64,000 bases of DNA from Cutaneotrichosporon cavernicola (lineage: Eukaryota > Basidiomycota > Tremellomycetes > Trichosporonales > Trichosporonaceae), in the NCBI RefSeq assembly GCF_030864355.1, contig NC_083394.1, positions 1,550,001-1,614,000 on the forward strand, read 5' to 3'. Under the pieces are notes generated by a model. The model did no database searches. It was not told the origin of the DNA and saw only the letters and a list, made by a program, of their open reading frames with translations. A program made the position numbers and the translations under genes. This document shows, piece after piece, positions 22,816-33,459 of the stretch. Numbering within the stretch: position 1 is the first letter of the stretch; each line of letters starts with the position of its first letter.

Positions 22816-23131
22816 AGTGTCGGACCCAGGGTGTTGTTGTAGGTGACTGAGGGAAGGTGAGGAAGGTAGGTCAGAGCGCGTTCTGTGGTGAGTACACGTG
22901 CACTGACGGTGGTGACAAGACTCACGGCGGTGACGGTGTGGTCAGGGGGACTCTGTTGGTCACGTCTCCTGGCACAGCACGAGCTACTGGTGGGGGTTGA
23001 GGGAGCTATGATGAGAGACCGAGGAAGGGTGAAGAGTCAGTGGAGATGTCGAGGTGTTGGGATCTTGATCGGAGGTTGAAGGGAGTGTGTGTGTTTGTGT
23101 GGGATGTGGTGGATGTGGATTATTGAGGAGC

Positions 23132-23172
23132 GAGGAATGGAGTGAGGAATGGAGCGAGGAATGGAGCGAGGG
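23132..23172. repeat. Tandem repeat, 12-nt unit GAGGAATGGAGC
   Basis: About three and a half copies of a 12-nt unit, with C/T variation at the last base, upstream of the large minus-strand gene. Confidence 0.85.
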
Positions 23173-24016
23173 AGTGAATGGTGCAAATGTAGAGTTTGTA
23201 AAGCGTTAAATGATGGATAGAGGGAAGGCGGTGATCAGATAACATGAACCCAAATGATCCAAAACAGAGTGGCAGTTGACAGCTGGTAGCTGGCAGAGGA
23301 ATTGGAGAGTATTGAGCAAGGTTGTTCATGGGCCATGGGTCAGGATCTAGCACGGCAAGCACGGCAAGCATGGCCGTTCAATGTGAACGTGTCGGTCAAT
23401 TCTGATGAGGGGAAAGTGGGGAACTGGGGGAGTACAGAGCTGCTCAGTCAGGAATTGGTGAGCAACGGCTAGCGAGCAAGTGAATCCAGTGGAGGAGCAA
23501 AGGGAGGGCCAGCCCTCTGCGTATCCTTGGATCCTTGGATCTGTCATCGCCATAAATGGCCGCACACGCGCACACAACACGCACAACACGCCCCTCGAGC
23601 GCCCATAGGTCCATGGCCAAGCACGACAGGCAGGACGAGCCAAAGAAGGGTGCTCCAATGCTCCACAGCACTGACATCCATCGTACATGACCCAACACGC
23701 TCCTCTATGACGGCCATGGCGCAGCGGGACGCCGCAACCACGCGACATGACAACATGACAATGCCGCACCGTTTCAGGCGTCAGTAGATCAGCTGACCGG
23801 CATGACCAGGTCCTGGGAAAAATCATTGCTTCGCCCGCTTGGTCGCCTTAACACCTTGTCGGTCTCGTATGACTTGGCAGATGACAGATGGGTGCGGTCC
23901 GAGCGCACGCGAAATGAGGGGTTGAGGATCATTGGTCATTGGGAGGTTTAGGGGACAACAAGTCAAGGTGAGCCAGGTGAGCTTAATGAGTGATCTGTGC
24001 TGCGATTCCCTTCCAT

Positions 24017-24070
24017 CCCTCCGTTCCCTCCGTTCCCCTCCGTTCCCCTCCGTTCCCCTCCGTTCCCCCT
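24017..24070. repeat. Tandem repeat, 10-11-nt unit CTCCGTTCCC
   Basis: Five copies of a pyrimidine-rich unit of 10 or 11 nt, followed by a run of C. About 560 bp upstream of BUD22. No array of spacers, so not CRISPR. Confidence 0.88.
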
Positions 24071-24628
24071 TCCTCTTGATTCCTTGGTCCCCTCCATCCC
24101 TCGAAGCGCCGTCCCGACCGGTTGACGCGGAATGAACCGAGTGTGCTGGAATGCCGGATTCTCGAGGATGGAGGCACAGGCGCACAGGGGTCTGGATGTT
24201 GAGCGGTGGAGGCACCGAGACACCCCTCTTTTCCCCAAAAACCACCTAGATCCGCAGGCGACGCGATCTAGCGCACAGGTCGCTCGCACATGCCCACACA
24301 TAGAAACATGGGGTATGTTGCCTCCATTAACACAGCCCGCGGAAGCTGATCAGACCAGCATTCACGCCCACGGATGTTGTACACCCCACGTTGTGCACCT
24401 GCTAACCTGTTCCCCACCCATTAGCTCAACAGTGCTCACCACGCTCGCTCGCTATAGTCGGTTATGGCGAGTGAACAATCTGGAATCCTGAATAGTGGGT
24501 TGTTGTTGAGAAACAGAGTCATGTCATTGGCATCCGAAGTATATCCGGGTTCCACCGTGGGAATCTGAAATTTCCGATGGTCATGTCATCTCCCTCGCTC
24601 GATCGGCTCCTTGTCAACAACATTGATC

Positions 24629-26176
24629 ATGACCGAGACGGACCCCAAGCCCGAGGTGCAGAAGAAGCGCAAGCGAACAGGAAAGGAGCGTGAGGAGCGC
24701 AAACGCTCCGCTATTCAGGTACGTCGCGCAGTGGGCGGCACTGACAGTAGGCTAAGCTCGAGGCTGAGGCTGCGGCCGCTGGGGAAGGTCAGGATGAACC
24801 TGTCGAGGCTCCCGAACCCGAGGAGGGACTAGTGGACAAGGTTGAGGAGGAGGGAAACACGGTTGACTTTGACAAGATTGCCAAGCGTATCGTGAGTCCA
24901 TGCGAGGCATCAACTGACGATAGCCGGCAGGTCTGAAGAAGCTTCACCCCGTATTCAAGCAGGCCAGGAAGGAAGAAACGATGCGTCTGATCAAGAAGAT
25001 CCGCTTCATGAAGTGAGCTGTCTTGTCTGTGGTTAGCTAACCCCAGGACCAAGTCTGAGGATGTGTCAGAGCTCGAGGCACAGCTCAACCTCCTATCCGC
25101 GGTTCAGCTTCACGCGCTAGCGACGACGCACCTCCGCCAGAAGGTCAAGAAACACCACAAGCTCAAGCGCGTTGCGCTGCCCTCGTCCATCATCGAGGCT
25201 CTCCCTGTGAACCCGAGCGTGGCGTCTTCGTCGTCCACCGCGACGCCGGACGTGATCGCCAAGGTCGAGAACCGGCTATGCTCGTCAAAGCAGGTTGCGG
25301 ACGCGATCAAACCCGTCGTCCTATGGGTCCTATGCGAACCTGGAGCCACACTCAAAGTGACAAAGGGCAAGGGCGTCAACACCAAGACCAAGCGGGCCAA
25401 GGTCGAGTCTGAGTCGGAGGATGAGAGCGAGGACGAGCGCATCTTCGCCGGACCTGTGGAGGGCCTGGACAGCGACGACGAGGCGGTGATGGAGGACAGA
25501 GCGGCGGACGAGGCGGGATGGGAGTCTGGTTCGGTGGGGGACAGCGATGGGGAAGACTCGGACCCTGATTCTGAGGGTGGGATTATCGCGCCGCAATCTG
25601 ACTCTGAGTCGGAGTCAAAAGCGCCGCCGAAGAAGAAGGTCAAGGCGCCCGAACCTAAGCCTACACGGAAGGAGAAAAAGGGTAAGGCCGACGGCTCGTC
25701 GTCCATGTTCCTCCCGTCGCTGGCGGAGGGCTTTGCTGCGGGCGACGGCGATTCGGACCCAGACATGGACTACGACGAGGATGGGATCATCGGGAACAAG
25801 AAGGCGGTGCGCAAGAACCGCCGCGGACAACGTGCGCGCCAGGCGTGAGTTGATGAGATGGTTATCAGCTGACTCCAGGATCTGGGAGAAGAAGTACGGC
25901 AAGGGCGCCAAGCACGTCGTCAAGGCGAAGGAGGAGGAGGAGAAGAGGATGCGCGGACCACAGGGCCAGAGGCGCGACCAAGGTTGGGGCGGGCGCGACT
26001 CCGAGGCCCAAACTGCGCACGCTGCCAAGCCGGCGCCGAGGACCGCCGCGCCGAGGACCGCCGCGCCCAAGCCGCAGGCGGAAAGCCTCCATCCGTCTTG
26101 GGAGGCGGCGAGGCTGCGCAAGCAGCGTGCGGTGGACAAGGATGCTCCCAAGGCCACCAAGATTGTGTTCGACTAG
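24629..26176 (+). CDS. BUD22: BUD22/SRFBP1-family ribosome biogenesis factor
   Basis: Nucleolar factor needed for 18S rRNA maturation and 40S assembly in yeast. Exons 24629-24718, 24751-24891, 24924-25012, 25047-25844 and 25879-26176 are joined across introns of 32-34 nt, giving 471 residues. The N-terminus is Lys/Arg-rich. A helical segment follows (PAGLKKLHPVFKQARKEETM, then IKKIRFMK and VSELEAQLNLLSAV). The middle is acidic and Ser-rich. The C-terminus carries the family motif KNRRGQRARQAIWEKKYG and ends HPSWEAARLRKQ...KIVFD, the usual end for this family. The last intron falls inside the motif (after RQA), which supports the splicing. Start: the ATG at 24629. FAP7 follows 155 nt downstream on the same strand. 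Identification is strong. Confidence 0.92.
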
Positions 26177-26331
26177 TTTCATGCATTGCTTTTGTTCTTG
26201 CTCCAGCTCTAGGACCAACATTACATTCCATTAACAACCTCCACTTGCGGGGCGGAGCAATTTGATTCCGTTGCCACCTAAAGATCTTCAAACAACCACC
26301 GGAATTGTGCGCTAACAGTCAACCATCCGCC

Positions 26332-27010
26332 ATGACGACGCACCACCCGCGCCGACACCCCATCATCCTCATCACAGGTACGCCTGGGACGGGAAAGACC
26401 CTTCACTCGAGTCTTCTGTCGGCCGAGAGCGACGGCGAGCTCGTCCACCTCAACATTGGAGACATTGTAAAGTTGCACGGACTGCACGAGGGCTGGGACG
26501 ACGAGTGGCAGAGCTACACAGTCGACGAGGACCGACTGCTCGACCATCTCGAGGAGATTGTTAACCCGTCGTTGGGGCCCGCCGCGACTGGTGCGTAGCT
26601 TACTGGGACGGGCTGACGACAGGCTTCATTATCGACCACCACGACCCAGGGCTGTTTCCCGAGCGCTGGATCGACCTGGCTGTCGTTCTGACCTGTGACA
26701 ACAAGGTGCTGTATGAGCGCCTGGAGGCTCGGTGAGTTGAGCTGTGGGGATAGCCAGCTTTAGCTGAAGAATATCCATAATAGCTGACCTCAGCAACTAT
26801 CCCCAGAATAAGATCACGGAGAACGTCACAGCAGAGATCATGATGACCTGTGCCAACGAGACGCGCGAGAACTACGACGAGAACATTGTCGTCGAGCTGC
26901 AGAGCGATGGGTCCGGCGGCGAGAACGAGGTCGAGGACAACGTGCACCGCATCACGCAGTGGGTGACGCAGTGGACCAACGACCGCGAGGCGGGCGTGCA
27001 CGACGCTTAG
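26332..27010 (+). CDS. FAP7: Adenylate kinase isoenzyme 6 / Fap7, 40S maturation ATPase
   Basis: Small nuclear adenylate kinase/ATPase that helps the final 20S-to-18S rRNA cleavage, working with uS11 (Rps14). Exons 26332-26590, 26623-26731 and 26794-27010 (introns 32 and 62 nt) give 194 residues, normal for the family. The Walker A loop GTPGTGKT lies at residues 16-23. NIGDIVKLHGLHEGWDDEW is the family NMP-binding segment, and FIIDHHDPGLFPERWID is the diagnostic AK6 motif with DHH. After the last intron comes NYPQNKITENVTAEIM. The ATG at 26332 is the only sensible start. It ends convergently with NTF2, 214 nt away. Very secure. Confidence 0.96.
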
Positions 27011-27224
27011 ACTTGATACCCGTAGAGAATCACAATCATAATCGCACCTAGGTGGGCGAAGCCGCGTTTGTGCGGCACCTACCCGCTGGCCCAGCCGTAC
27101 ACCTGGATCGCGCATCCCTCAGGCCTCATCTCGCCAGCATGCTGATCGCTGCTAGCACAATACACCATGCATTCATTACCCGTGATAAATGCTCTACTCG
27201 TCGCTCGTACACATGCACCGATGA

Positions 27225-27892
27225 TTAGCCGTAGACGCTGGTGTGTCAGTTGACGTTAAGACTGCAGAACTCACAGACGGAAGACGTCGTTCTGTACGTA
27301 GTAGGTGCCATTGTCGGGGATGAGCTGGCGTTAGTGCTCGGCAGTCCGTCCTCAGCTCACCTGGAACATCTGCGAGAACTGGAGGACGTTGGTGCCATCG
27401 TCGACGAGGAGCTGGCCGGTGACGAGGACAACAAGGGATGCGACGCTGGCAGATGCCGGTTGGGCGTCGACGGTCACGACACGGTGGACCACCTTTTGGA
27501 ATGGGAGGTTCTGCACGTGAGCTGGGACATGTAACAGCGGCCCGAGTGTCGCCTTGGAGGCTCGGGCCGGCGGCCCAGTCGCCACATAAGCCCGCTATAC
27601 GACCCACCTTGAGCTTCTCAATGATGTTGCTGGCGCCCATGATCTGCTCCTGCTCCCAAGTGAGCATCGATTGCTCGCGCTAGTGTCAGATGAGGTATCC
27701 CAAAGACCCACGTAGAGCGCTTGGAGGCTTGCCCGGTCATTGTCGAAAGCGGGGTAGTAGAAGTCTAGAGATGAGCACGGACGCGGAGGGGCGCAGCTGC
27801 GGCGAGCGACGTACCGGTGAACTGGGGTGTCAGCGAGCTCTTGGAGGGAAAGATGGACCTACTGCCTTGGCTACCGAGTTGATGTCTGCCAT
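27225..27892 (-). CDS. NTF2: Nuclear transport factor 2 (Ran-GDP importer)
   Basis: Homodimeric carrier that brings Ran-GDP into the nucleus and binds FG nucleoporins. Seven exons (27863-27892, 27815-27821, 27712-27764, 27608-27679, 27361-27510, 27275-27324, 27225-27237) give 124 residues, the family length. The assembled protein starts MADINSVAKAFTDFYYPAFD and contains REQSMLTWEQEQIMG, LPFQKVVHRVVTVDAQPAS and FSQMFQLIPDNGTYYVQND, ending VFRLVYG. Exon 2 is only 7 nt (TTCACCG, encoding F-T plus one base). Without it the conserved FTxFYY motif cannot be formed. Its flanks are a CTGACACCCCAG acceptor and a GTACGT donor. The last exon is 13 nt. Identity is certain; splicing is strongly supported. 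Confidence 0.95.
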
Positions 27893-28866
27893 GGTTGAAT
27901 GTAGTGAGCGCGACAGAACCAAACAGATGTGTATATGTGTATTCTACTTGGGTGCAACTTCGATGACGCCTAGAGGTGCCACGACGGGGATATGCTAAAG
28001 ACCGTCTGGAGGTCCCTGCCCCACTCTTAACAACCCTGCCCCACTCTATGTTAAGAGTGGGGCAGTACAGAATAAATCTATCTCGGGTGCCGAGCTTGCC
28101 GAGGTTGGAGAGCATGAGTGGGTCCTGAGCTCCTGAGGATAGATTCGCTTTTGATTTCAGGGAATACAAGTTGCGGGTAATGAAAGTCTATGAATGTGAC
28201 GTCTGAGTTTGACCATCCCAAGGTACATTTGTGCTCAAGTGCTGGATGGAGCCCTGTGCGGGATTGCTGCTGTTGGCTTCTGTTGGGCATGTTGGGTGAG
28301 AGGCTCGTGGACTGCCATGTCACTGTATGCTGCTGCCGTTTAAAGAGAGAGATGGCAAGTTGAAATGCCAAGACTAGAGAGCTAGAGATTTACCACATCT
28401 GGTCATGGAACCATGGGATGAGAAACGCCATGATGATAGCTGACAAGGCACAATGAAGGCACACACGTCAAAAGAAAGGGATAAAGGGATCAAATGTCCA
28501 GACAATGCAACGACTGTGACTCTGGCAGGCTGTCGGCTGTCGGCTCTGAACGACCGGGTCAGTCGATCATTCGGGCTGTCGGTCCACCTCATGTTCACTA
28601 CGCCCGTTTTTTCTTATTGACCCCAGGGTTACAACCGGCCTGAGCACTCAACACACTCTACGTTCCATCTCCCAACCTCCTAATCGATAGGATAACCAGC
28701 CCCCTTTCAATCACTCCTCATCACTCCTCATCACTCCTCTTTCATCTTTCACTCGCACCAAATCCCATTCTGCTAATCTCTTCCTTACATTCTTCCTCAC
28801 TCTCCTTCAACTCTCTCAGAGGTCTCGAGCACCTCTCATAAGCCACACTCCTTCCACCCCGTAATC
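27893..28866. other. Intergenic, divergent promoter of NTF2 and GPI-protein gene
   Basis: About 970 nt. It contains the inverted repeat at 28016-28065 and, near the plus-strand gene, a CATCACTC-type short repeat and C/T-rich leader at about 28700-28800. No gene is supported. Confidence 0.5.
28016..28065. repeat. Perfect 17-bp inverted repeat with 16-nt loop
   Basis: Left arm 28016-28032 (CTGCCCCACTCTTAACA) is the exact reverse complement of 28049-28065. The loop contains a further direct copy, CCCTGCCCCACTCT, at 28034-28047. It lies about 125 bp upstream of the NTF2 start. It could form a hairpin or be a paired binding site. Confidence 0.9.
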
Positions 28867-30211
28867 ATGATGATTCCTTCCCTCGCCCTTGCCGCCCTCC
28901 TCCCCGCCCTTGCCGCCGCCATCCCTTGCGTCCAGTTCGACGCCGACGACAACCTCTACGCCTTTGGTGGTCAGGAGGACGTCGCACTCGGCGACAGCAA
29001 CGCATGGGCCTGTAAGTTGAGGAAAGCCCACCATCTTGCAATGGCCTCCTTTTGGTCCGATCGCTAATCCCAGCCCCCGCCCCTAAGCCCTTGTCCACCG
29101 ACGGTCGCCCTCCTTGGAACGGCAACTTCTCACAATGCCTGCTCTCCAGGAACGCCAATGCGCTCTATGTGCTGGGTGCCGACGCCAGCGATGCCGGCGT
29201 GCGTTTCACTCCCCTCTTCCGATCAGATCTGACATCAGGCAATCTACATCTACGACTTTGCCGGCAATGCGTGGACCAAGCAGGTGACGACAGGCGCGGG
29301 TGACTCGATGCAGAACTCGCGCTCGTCGGCCGTCCTTGACCACAACACCAACGTCATCTTCACTGTCGGCAACACCAACATGTACTCGCTCGACTTTGGC
29401 GCGGTCACTACCACCGCTGCGGGCTCCTTGACCTGGGGTATTGCCAGCAGTCCCCAGATCGCAAGCGAAGGCTACAAGGTCACGGCGGCTGCCGCGTCAA
29501 ACCACATCAGTGAGCGACTTTTTCTCCAACTATCAGCTAACGTCTCCAGACTACTATGGTGTTCCGGGCTCCGAGGCTGGCTCGACTAGCATGTTCGTAG
29601 TGCACTACAACTACTGGCAGCCGCAGCCTGCAAAGTACACCCCCGTCGGCGGGAAGAACTTTCCCGCGCAGTCGGGCCAGGCCGTGAGCTTGGCAACGGC
29701 CAACTCGACTCTGCCTCCGTACCAGAACCTCTTCGTGCCCAACGACTTGTCGTCGGCGTACATTGTCACTCACTACACGGCCGACTGGTCGTGGAACGAC
29801 ACCAAGTCCGCACCCATGGCTGTCAGCCTCGTCAACTCGACCCAGGAGCTTCCGGCGCCTACCGCCAAGGACACTGAGGCGTCGTATGCGTGCTCGGAGA
29901 CCCACTGCGTGCAGATGGACACTAAGGGCAACATCTACTACATCAACGCCGTCGGCAAGGACTACACCGTCACCCCGGGCGCCAAGTGGGACAAGTTGGG
30001 TTACACCCTCACGCCTTATGTTGCCCCGACTCCCTCTGACGCTTCGGGCTCGGCCACGGGCTCGGCCACGGGTAGCGCTGGCGCTGGTGGTGCGTCGAAC
30101 CCAGCCGCGGCTCCCAATGGCAAATCGGGTGGCGCAGAATCGACTTTCCACGGGGGCATCCTCGGCGCTGTTCTGGGCGTCGCGGCCCTCGCGATCGCAG
30201 CCATTGCTTAA
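28867..30211 (+). CDS. Secreted GPI-anchored protein, kelch-like propeller candidate
   Basis: Exons 28867-29011, 29074-29198, 29239-29509 and 29550-30211 (introns 62, 40 and 40 nt) give 400 residues. A clear signal peptide (MMIPSLALAALLPALAAAIP) precedes an extracellular domain with kelch-like pieces: DDNLYAFGG, NALYVLGADASDAG, AIYIYDFAGNAWTKQ and NVIFTVGNTNMYSLDF. These suggest a beta-propeller of about six blades. Cysteines near the end (YACSETHCVQMD) may pair. The C-terminus is a Ser/Gly/Ala-rich linker and a hydrophobic tail (GILGAVLGVAALAIAAIA), as in GPI-anchored proteins. It is probably a cell-surface or wall protein. Enzyme activity is unknown, since no copper-oxidase ligands are apparent. 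Confidence 0.82.
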
Positions 30212-30426
30212 AGCTCCTGTTCGTCCTGAGCGGACACTCACCTTCTTGGAACCATACATAGTCTTATTTGTATCTTGTCCCGTTGCCCCGCCGCCTCTGG
30301 GATGGCCTATGCATTGTCTGTACTCGCAAGAGAAGCCAGGCGCGTTGCGAGGTGGAGGTGGAGGTGGTGCCTGGGACTGACTTAAAGTCGGCGCAATACA
30401 CTCCACTTCACACCATCTTGCCAGCA

Positions 30427-32827
30427 ATGACTATACTTCGTGTAGTGGCTCGTCCCAGCGTGCGGTACGCGAGCACGCTCGCTGCAGCCCGTCAGCGATG
30501 GGTACGTTCACCTTGTCGATGCTTTGGCTACAGCTAACGATAGAACGGGCGTCTCGTAGTGACTCCCGAGGTCGAGCACGCCCTTGAGACTGGCGCGCCC
30601 GTCGTGGCGCTCGAGACGGCGATTCTGACTCACGGTGCGTATTAACACGCTCTACGTCTTACAGCTACCGTCCTAGTAATGATAACACAGCTGATCCCAG
30701 GCATGCCCTTCCCCACGAACCTTACGACCGCGCAGTCCGTCGAATCGATCGTGCGCGCCCACGGCGCCGTGCCTGCAACCATCGCGCTACTCGACGGACG
30801 CGTGCGCGTAGGCCTCTCCGATGTGGAACTCACGGCTCTCGCGGATCCCGCGACACCTCGCGCCGAGCCAGCCGTCAAGGTCAGCCGGCGTGACCTAGCT
30901 CCAGCGCTGGCCTTCAACCGCGCGGGAGGATCCACCGTGGCGGGCACGATGGTGATCGCGTCCAGCGCCGGCATCGACGCCTTCGTGACCGGCGGCATTG
31001 GGGGCGTACACCGCGGCGCCGAGAGTAGCATGGACGTCTCGGCCGACCTCATCGAACTCGGGCGTACGCCCATGATGGTCGTATGTGCCGGCGCCAAGAG
31101 CATCCTCGATATTCCCCGCACGCTGGAAGTCCTCGAGACGCAGGGTGTCTGTGTTGTGACTTACGGTGAGAAGGACGACTTTCCCGCCTTTTATTCCCCT
31201 AGCTCAGGATGCGTCAGTCCCTGGCGCGTTGGGAACGTCAGCGACGCCGCTAGCCTCGTGTGTGAGTCGGCTCGAATGGGTCCGATACAGCTGACACCAG
31301 ATACCGGCCTCACCCTCCCATCGCCGCAGGGCACGTTGCTTGCTGTTCCCATTCCAGCCGAGTATGGCGCTCGCGGCGCGCAAGTCCAGCTTGCTGTTGA
31401 GCAGGCGGTTCGCGAGAGCGTCGAGCAAGGTATCGACAAGAAGGGCAAGGAAGTCACCCCGTGGCTCCTTAAGCGCGTTGGCGAGCTCACGAAGGGTACA
31501 GCCCTCGAACTCAGTATGTCCAGCTTCTGGATTCGGGTGGAGCTGACAACAGACATCAAGCTGATTGAGAACAACGCGGCTGTCGGAGCAGAGGTCGCGG
31601 CCCAAGTCGCGCGCATGAGGAGGGATGCATCCGGTGCCGTGTACATGCCCGTCATACCTCCTCCGCCCACTACTGAGCCGCCAGCAATGACGAGCCCAAC
31701 TGAGCCCTCTGACCTCCCATCTCCACGCGCTCTCGTCTTCGGCGCAGCCGCGGTCGACATTACGTCGGCGACTACCCGCCTCGTACCGCATACCACTGCG
31801 CCAGGAAGTATAAGTATTAGTGCGGGCGGTGTTGGGCGGAACATTGCACATGCGGCGCAAAACCTCTCCCCTCCAGGAGAGATCATGCTCGTCTCGCCAC
31901 TGGGGATGCATTCGGCTCACATTGACCCGCTGGGCCAGCTCCTCTCTCTCGCTCTTCAGGATGCCGGACTGAGGACTGACGGCCTCGTTCCGACACCCGG
32001 TAGGACGGCTGCGTGCTCGCTCGTCCTCGAAAACGGGGACCTCGCGAGCGGCGTGGCGGACTTTACCATTGCCGAAGAACTCGGCGCCGAGGCGGTAAGT
32101 CTTGGCTTGATGGATCTGACGCCAGATCGAGGCGGCGCTAGTACACAACCCTAAGCTCGTGGCATTCGACTGCAACCTCTCCTCCTCTGCGATCGCTGCC
32201 CTACTCGCCGCAACCTCAGCACGCGGTATTCCGACATTATGCGACCCAACCTCGGTCCCAAAGCTCGCCCGCTTGATCCCAGCTCTAATGGACAAGCCCA
32301 GGGCATTGACGCACATAGCACCAAATGTGCTCGAACTCGACAGCCTCCACGCGTCCCTGATGGGCCTGGATGACGATGCGGCCTGGACGTTTGTAAACAA
32401 CCTCAACCTCGGCGCCGAGTGGCGCGGCGCAGTTGAGGCTTTTGCTCGTCGCTCCGGCGCGTGGATTGCCGATGAAGGGGTGGCGGCACGCATGGTCCAG
32501 TGTCTCCCGTGGGTTGGGGGGTTCTGGCTCAAGGCCGGGAATAGGGGTATGCTTCGTCTGAGCCTGAGCCAGAGCCTGGAGGGGAAGAGGGACGGGTCTG
32601 GAGAGGCGAGCATCTCGCACCACACACCTGACGGCCGCACCCTCACCCTCACCCATTACCCCCCGCCTGTAATGGAGGGCGAGGTCGTCAACACCACTGG
32701 GGCTGGAGATACGTTGGTTGGCGGGATTGTTGCTGGCTTGATCGCGGGAACGGACGAGGCCGACTTTGTGGCGGTCGCGCTGGAACGCGTGGGACGCACC
32801 CTGCGCTCACATCTCGCTGTGGCGTAG
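30427..32827 (+). CDS. Bifunctional pseudouridine-5'-phosphate glycosidase / PfkB-type kinase
   Basis: Predicted pseudouridine catabolic enzyme. The kinase half phosphorylates pseudouridine and the PsuG half splits the product into uracil and ribose 5-phosphate. Exons 30427-30501, 30544-30634, 30701-31261, 31301-31513, 31553-32094 and 32126-32827 give 727 residues. The PsuG half (about 30-360) shows VVALETAILTHGMPFPTNL, VKVSRRDLAPALA, GSTVAGTM and FVTGGIGGVHRGAE. The kinase half (about 380-727) has VFGAAAVD, SAGGVGRNIAHAAQNL and the PfkB end signature NTTGAGDTLVGG near 683-690. The first 25 residues (Arg, Ser and Ala, few acids) look like a mitochondrial presequence. Two 39-nt introns (31262-31300, 31514-31552) are in frame without stops. 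Removing them restores conserved ALELNIKLIENNAAVG. Bacteria encode the halves as separate psuK and psuG. Confidence 0.92.
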
Positions 32828-33459
32828 CATGCATTTGTGTGACGTCTGTGTCGGAAGATCCAGGAGGAGCGTGAACATGAGCTGACTTCTTGACAGCTGT
32901 CGCCGCCTGTGCCAATACATCAGATGGTCACCAGAGGATAAACCATACCGGCGTGGGGATGGGGTTAGGTCGGAGAGGGCTTTGACTGCCCCGGCACTCT
33001 TGCTGCTCCCAAAGAATATTCGACACCCCTGGATCCAACACGTCTTGGACACAACGCTAGTTGTTCCTGATCCTTGTCTCTGTCCGGTGAACAGCTGCGA
33101 TTCAATTTCATTCGACGTGCTGCTCGAACCGAACCCCATAGGCCTCATCTTTGACACATTGGAGTGTGGCGCCCAACGCACAGAGCCGCATGTCAAGTGG
33201 CCTACAAGAGATTGGTCGACGTCCCATCCATGGCGATCGCACAAGACCCAGCATATCAACTGATCACTCCCAGACGACGACCGGCTGTGTCTTTGAACCG
33301 GTATGTTGGAGATTATATATGGCGGCCCGTATTGCTGGTGTGCCCTCACTCGAGTTCGGTTGCCCGCTATGGATGGAATACAGGATGAAAGCAGAGCTCC
33401 CAGGCGCCACTATCGCGCTGCTCACACGTGGCGATCACAATAGATAACAAGAATACAGA
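32828..33459. other. Intergenic between two convergent genes
   Basis: About 630 nt holding the 3' ends of the pseudouridine enzyme gene and the CAP-G gene. No supported gene or RNA. Confidence 0.5.

Larger units (their letters stand above)
22816..24628. other. Intergenic, 1.8 kb, with two small tandem repeats
   Basis: Divergent region between the large minus-strand gene and BUD22. It holds a GAGGAATGGAGC-type repeat at about 23132-23172 and a CCTCCGTTCCC-type repeat at about 24017-24070. The overlapping open frames are low-complexity and unsupported. Confidence 0.45.

Noticed and set aside
24017..24070. CRISPR-like regular repeats
   Set aside because: Direct tandem copies of 10-11 nt without spacers, in a eukaryotic genome.
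29537..30427. 296-codon open frame on the minus strand
   Set aside because: Antisense shadow of the GPI-anchored protein gene.
31170..31203. Intron from GTGAGAAGG to CCTAGCTCAG in the glycosidase
   Set aside because: The sequence FPAFYSPSSGCVSPWRV is conserved in PsuG proteins, so this part is coding despite splice-like ends.
31204..32652. 482-codon open frame on the minus strand
   Set aside because: Antisense to the pseudouridine enzyme. The composition is that of a reversed coding strand and no motif is present.
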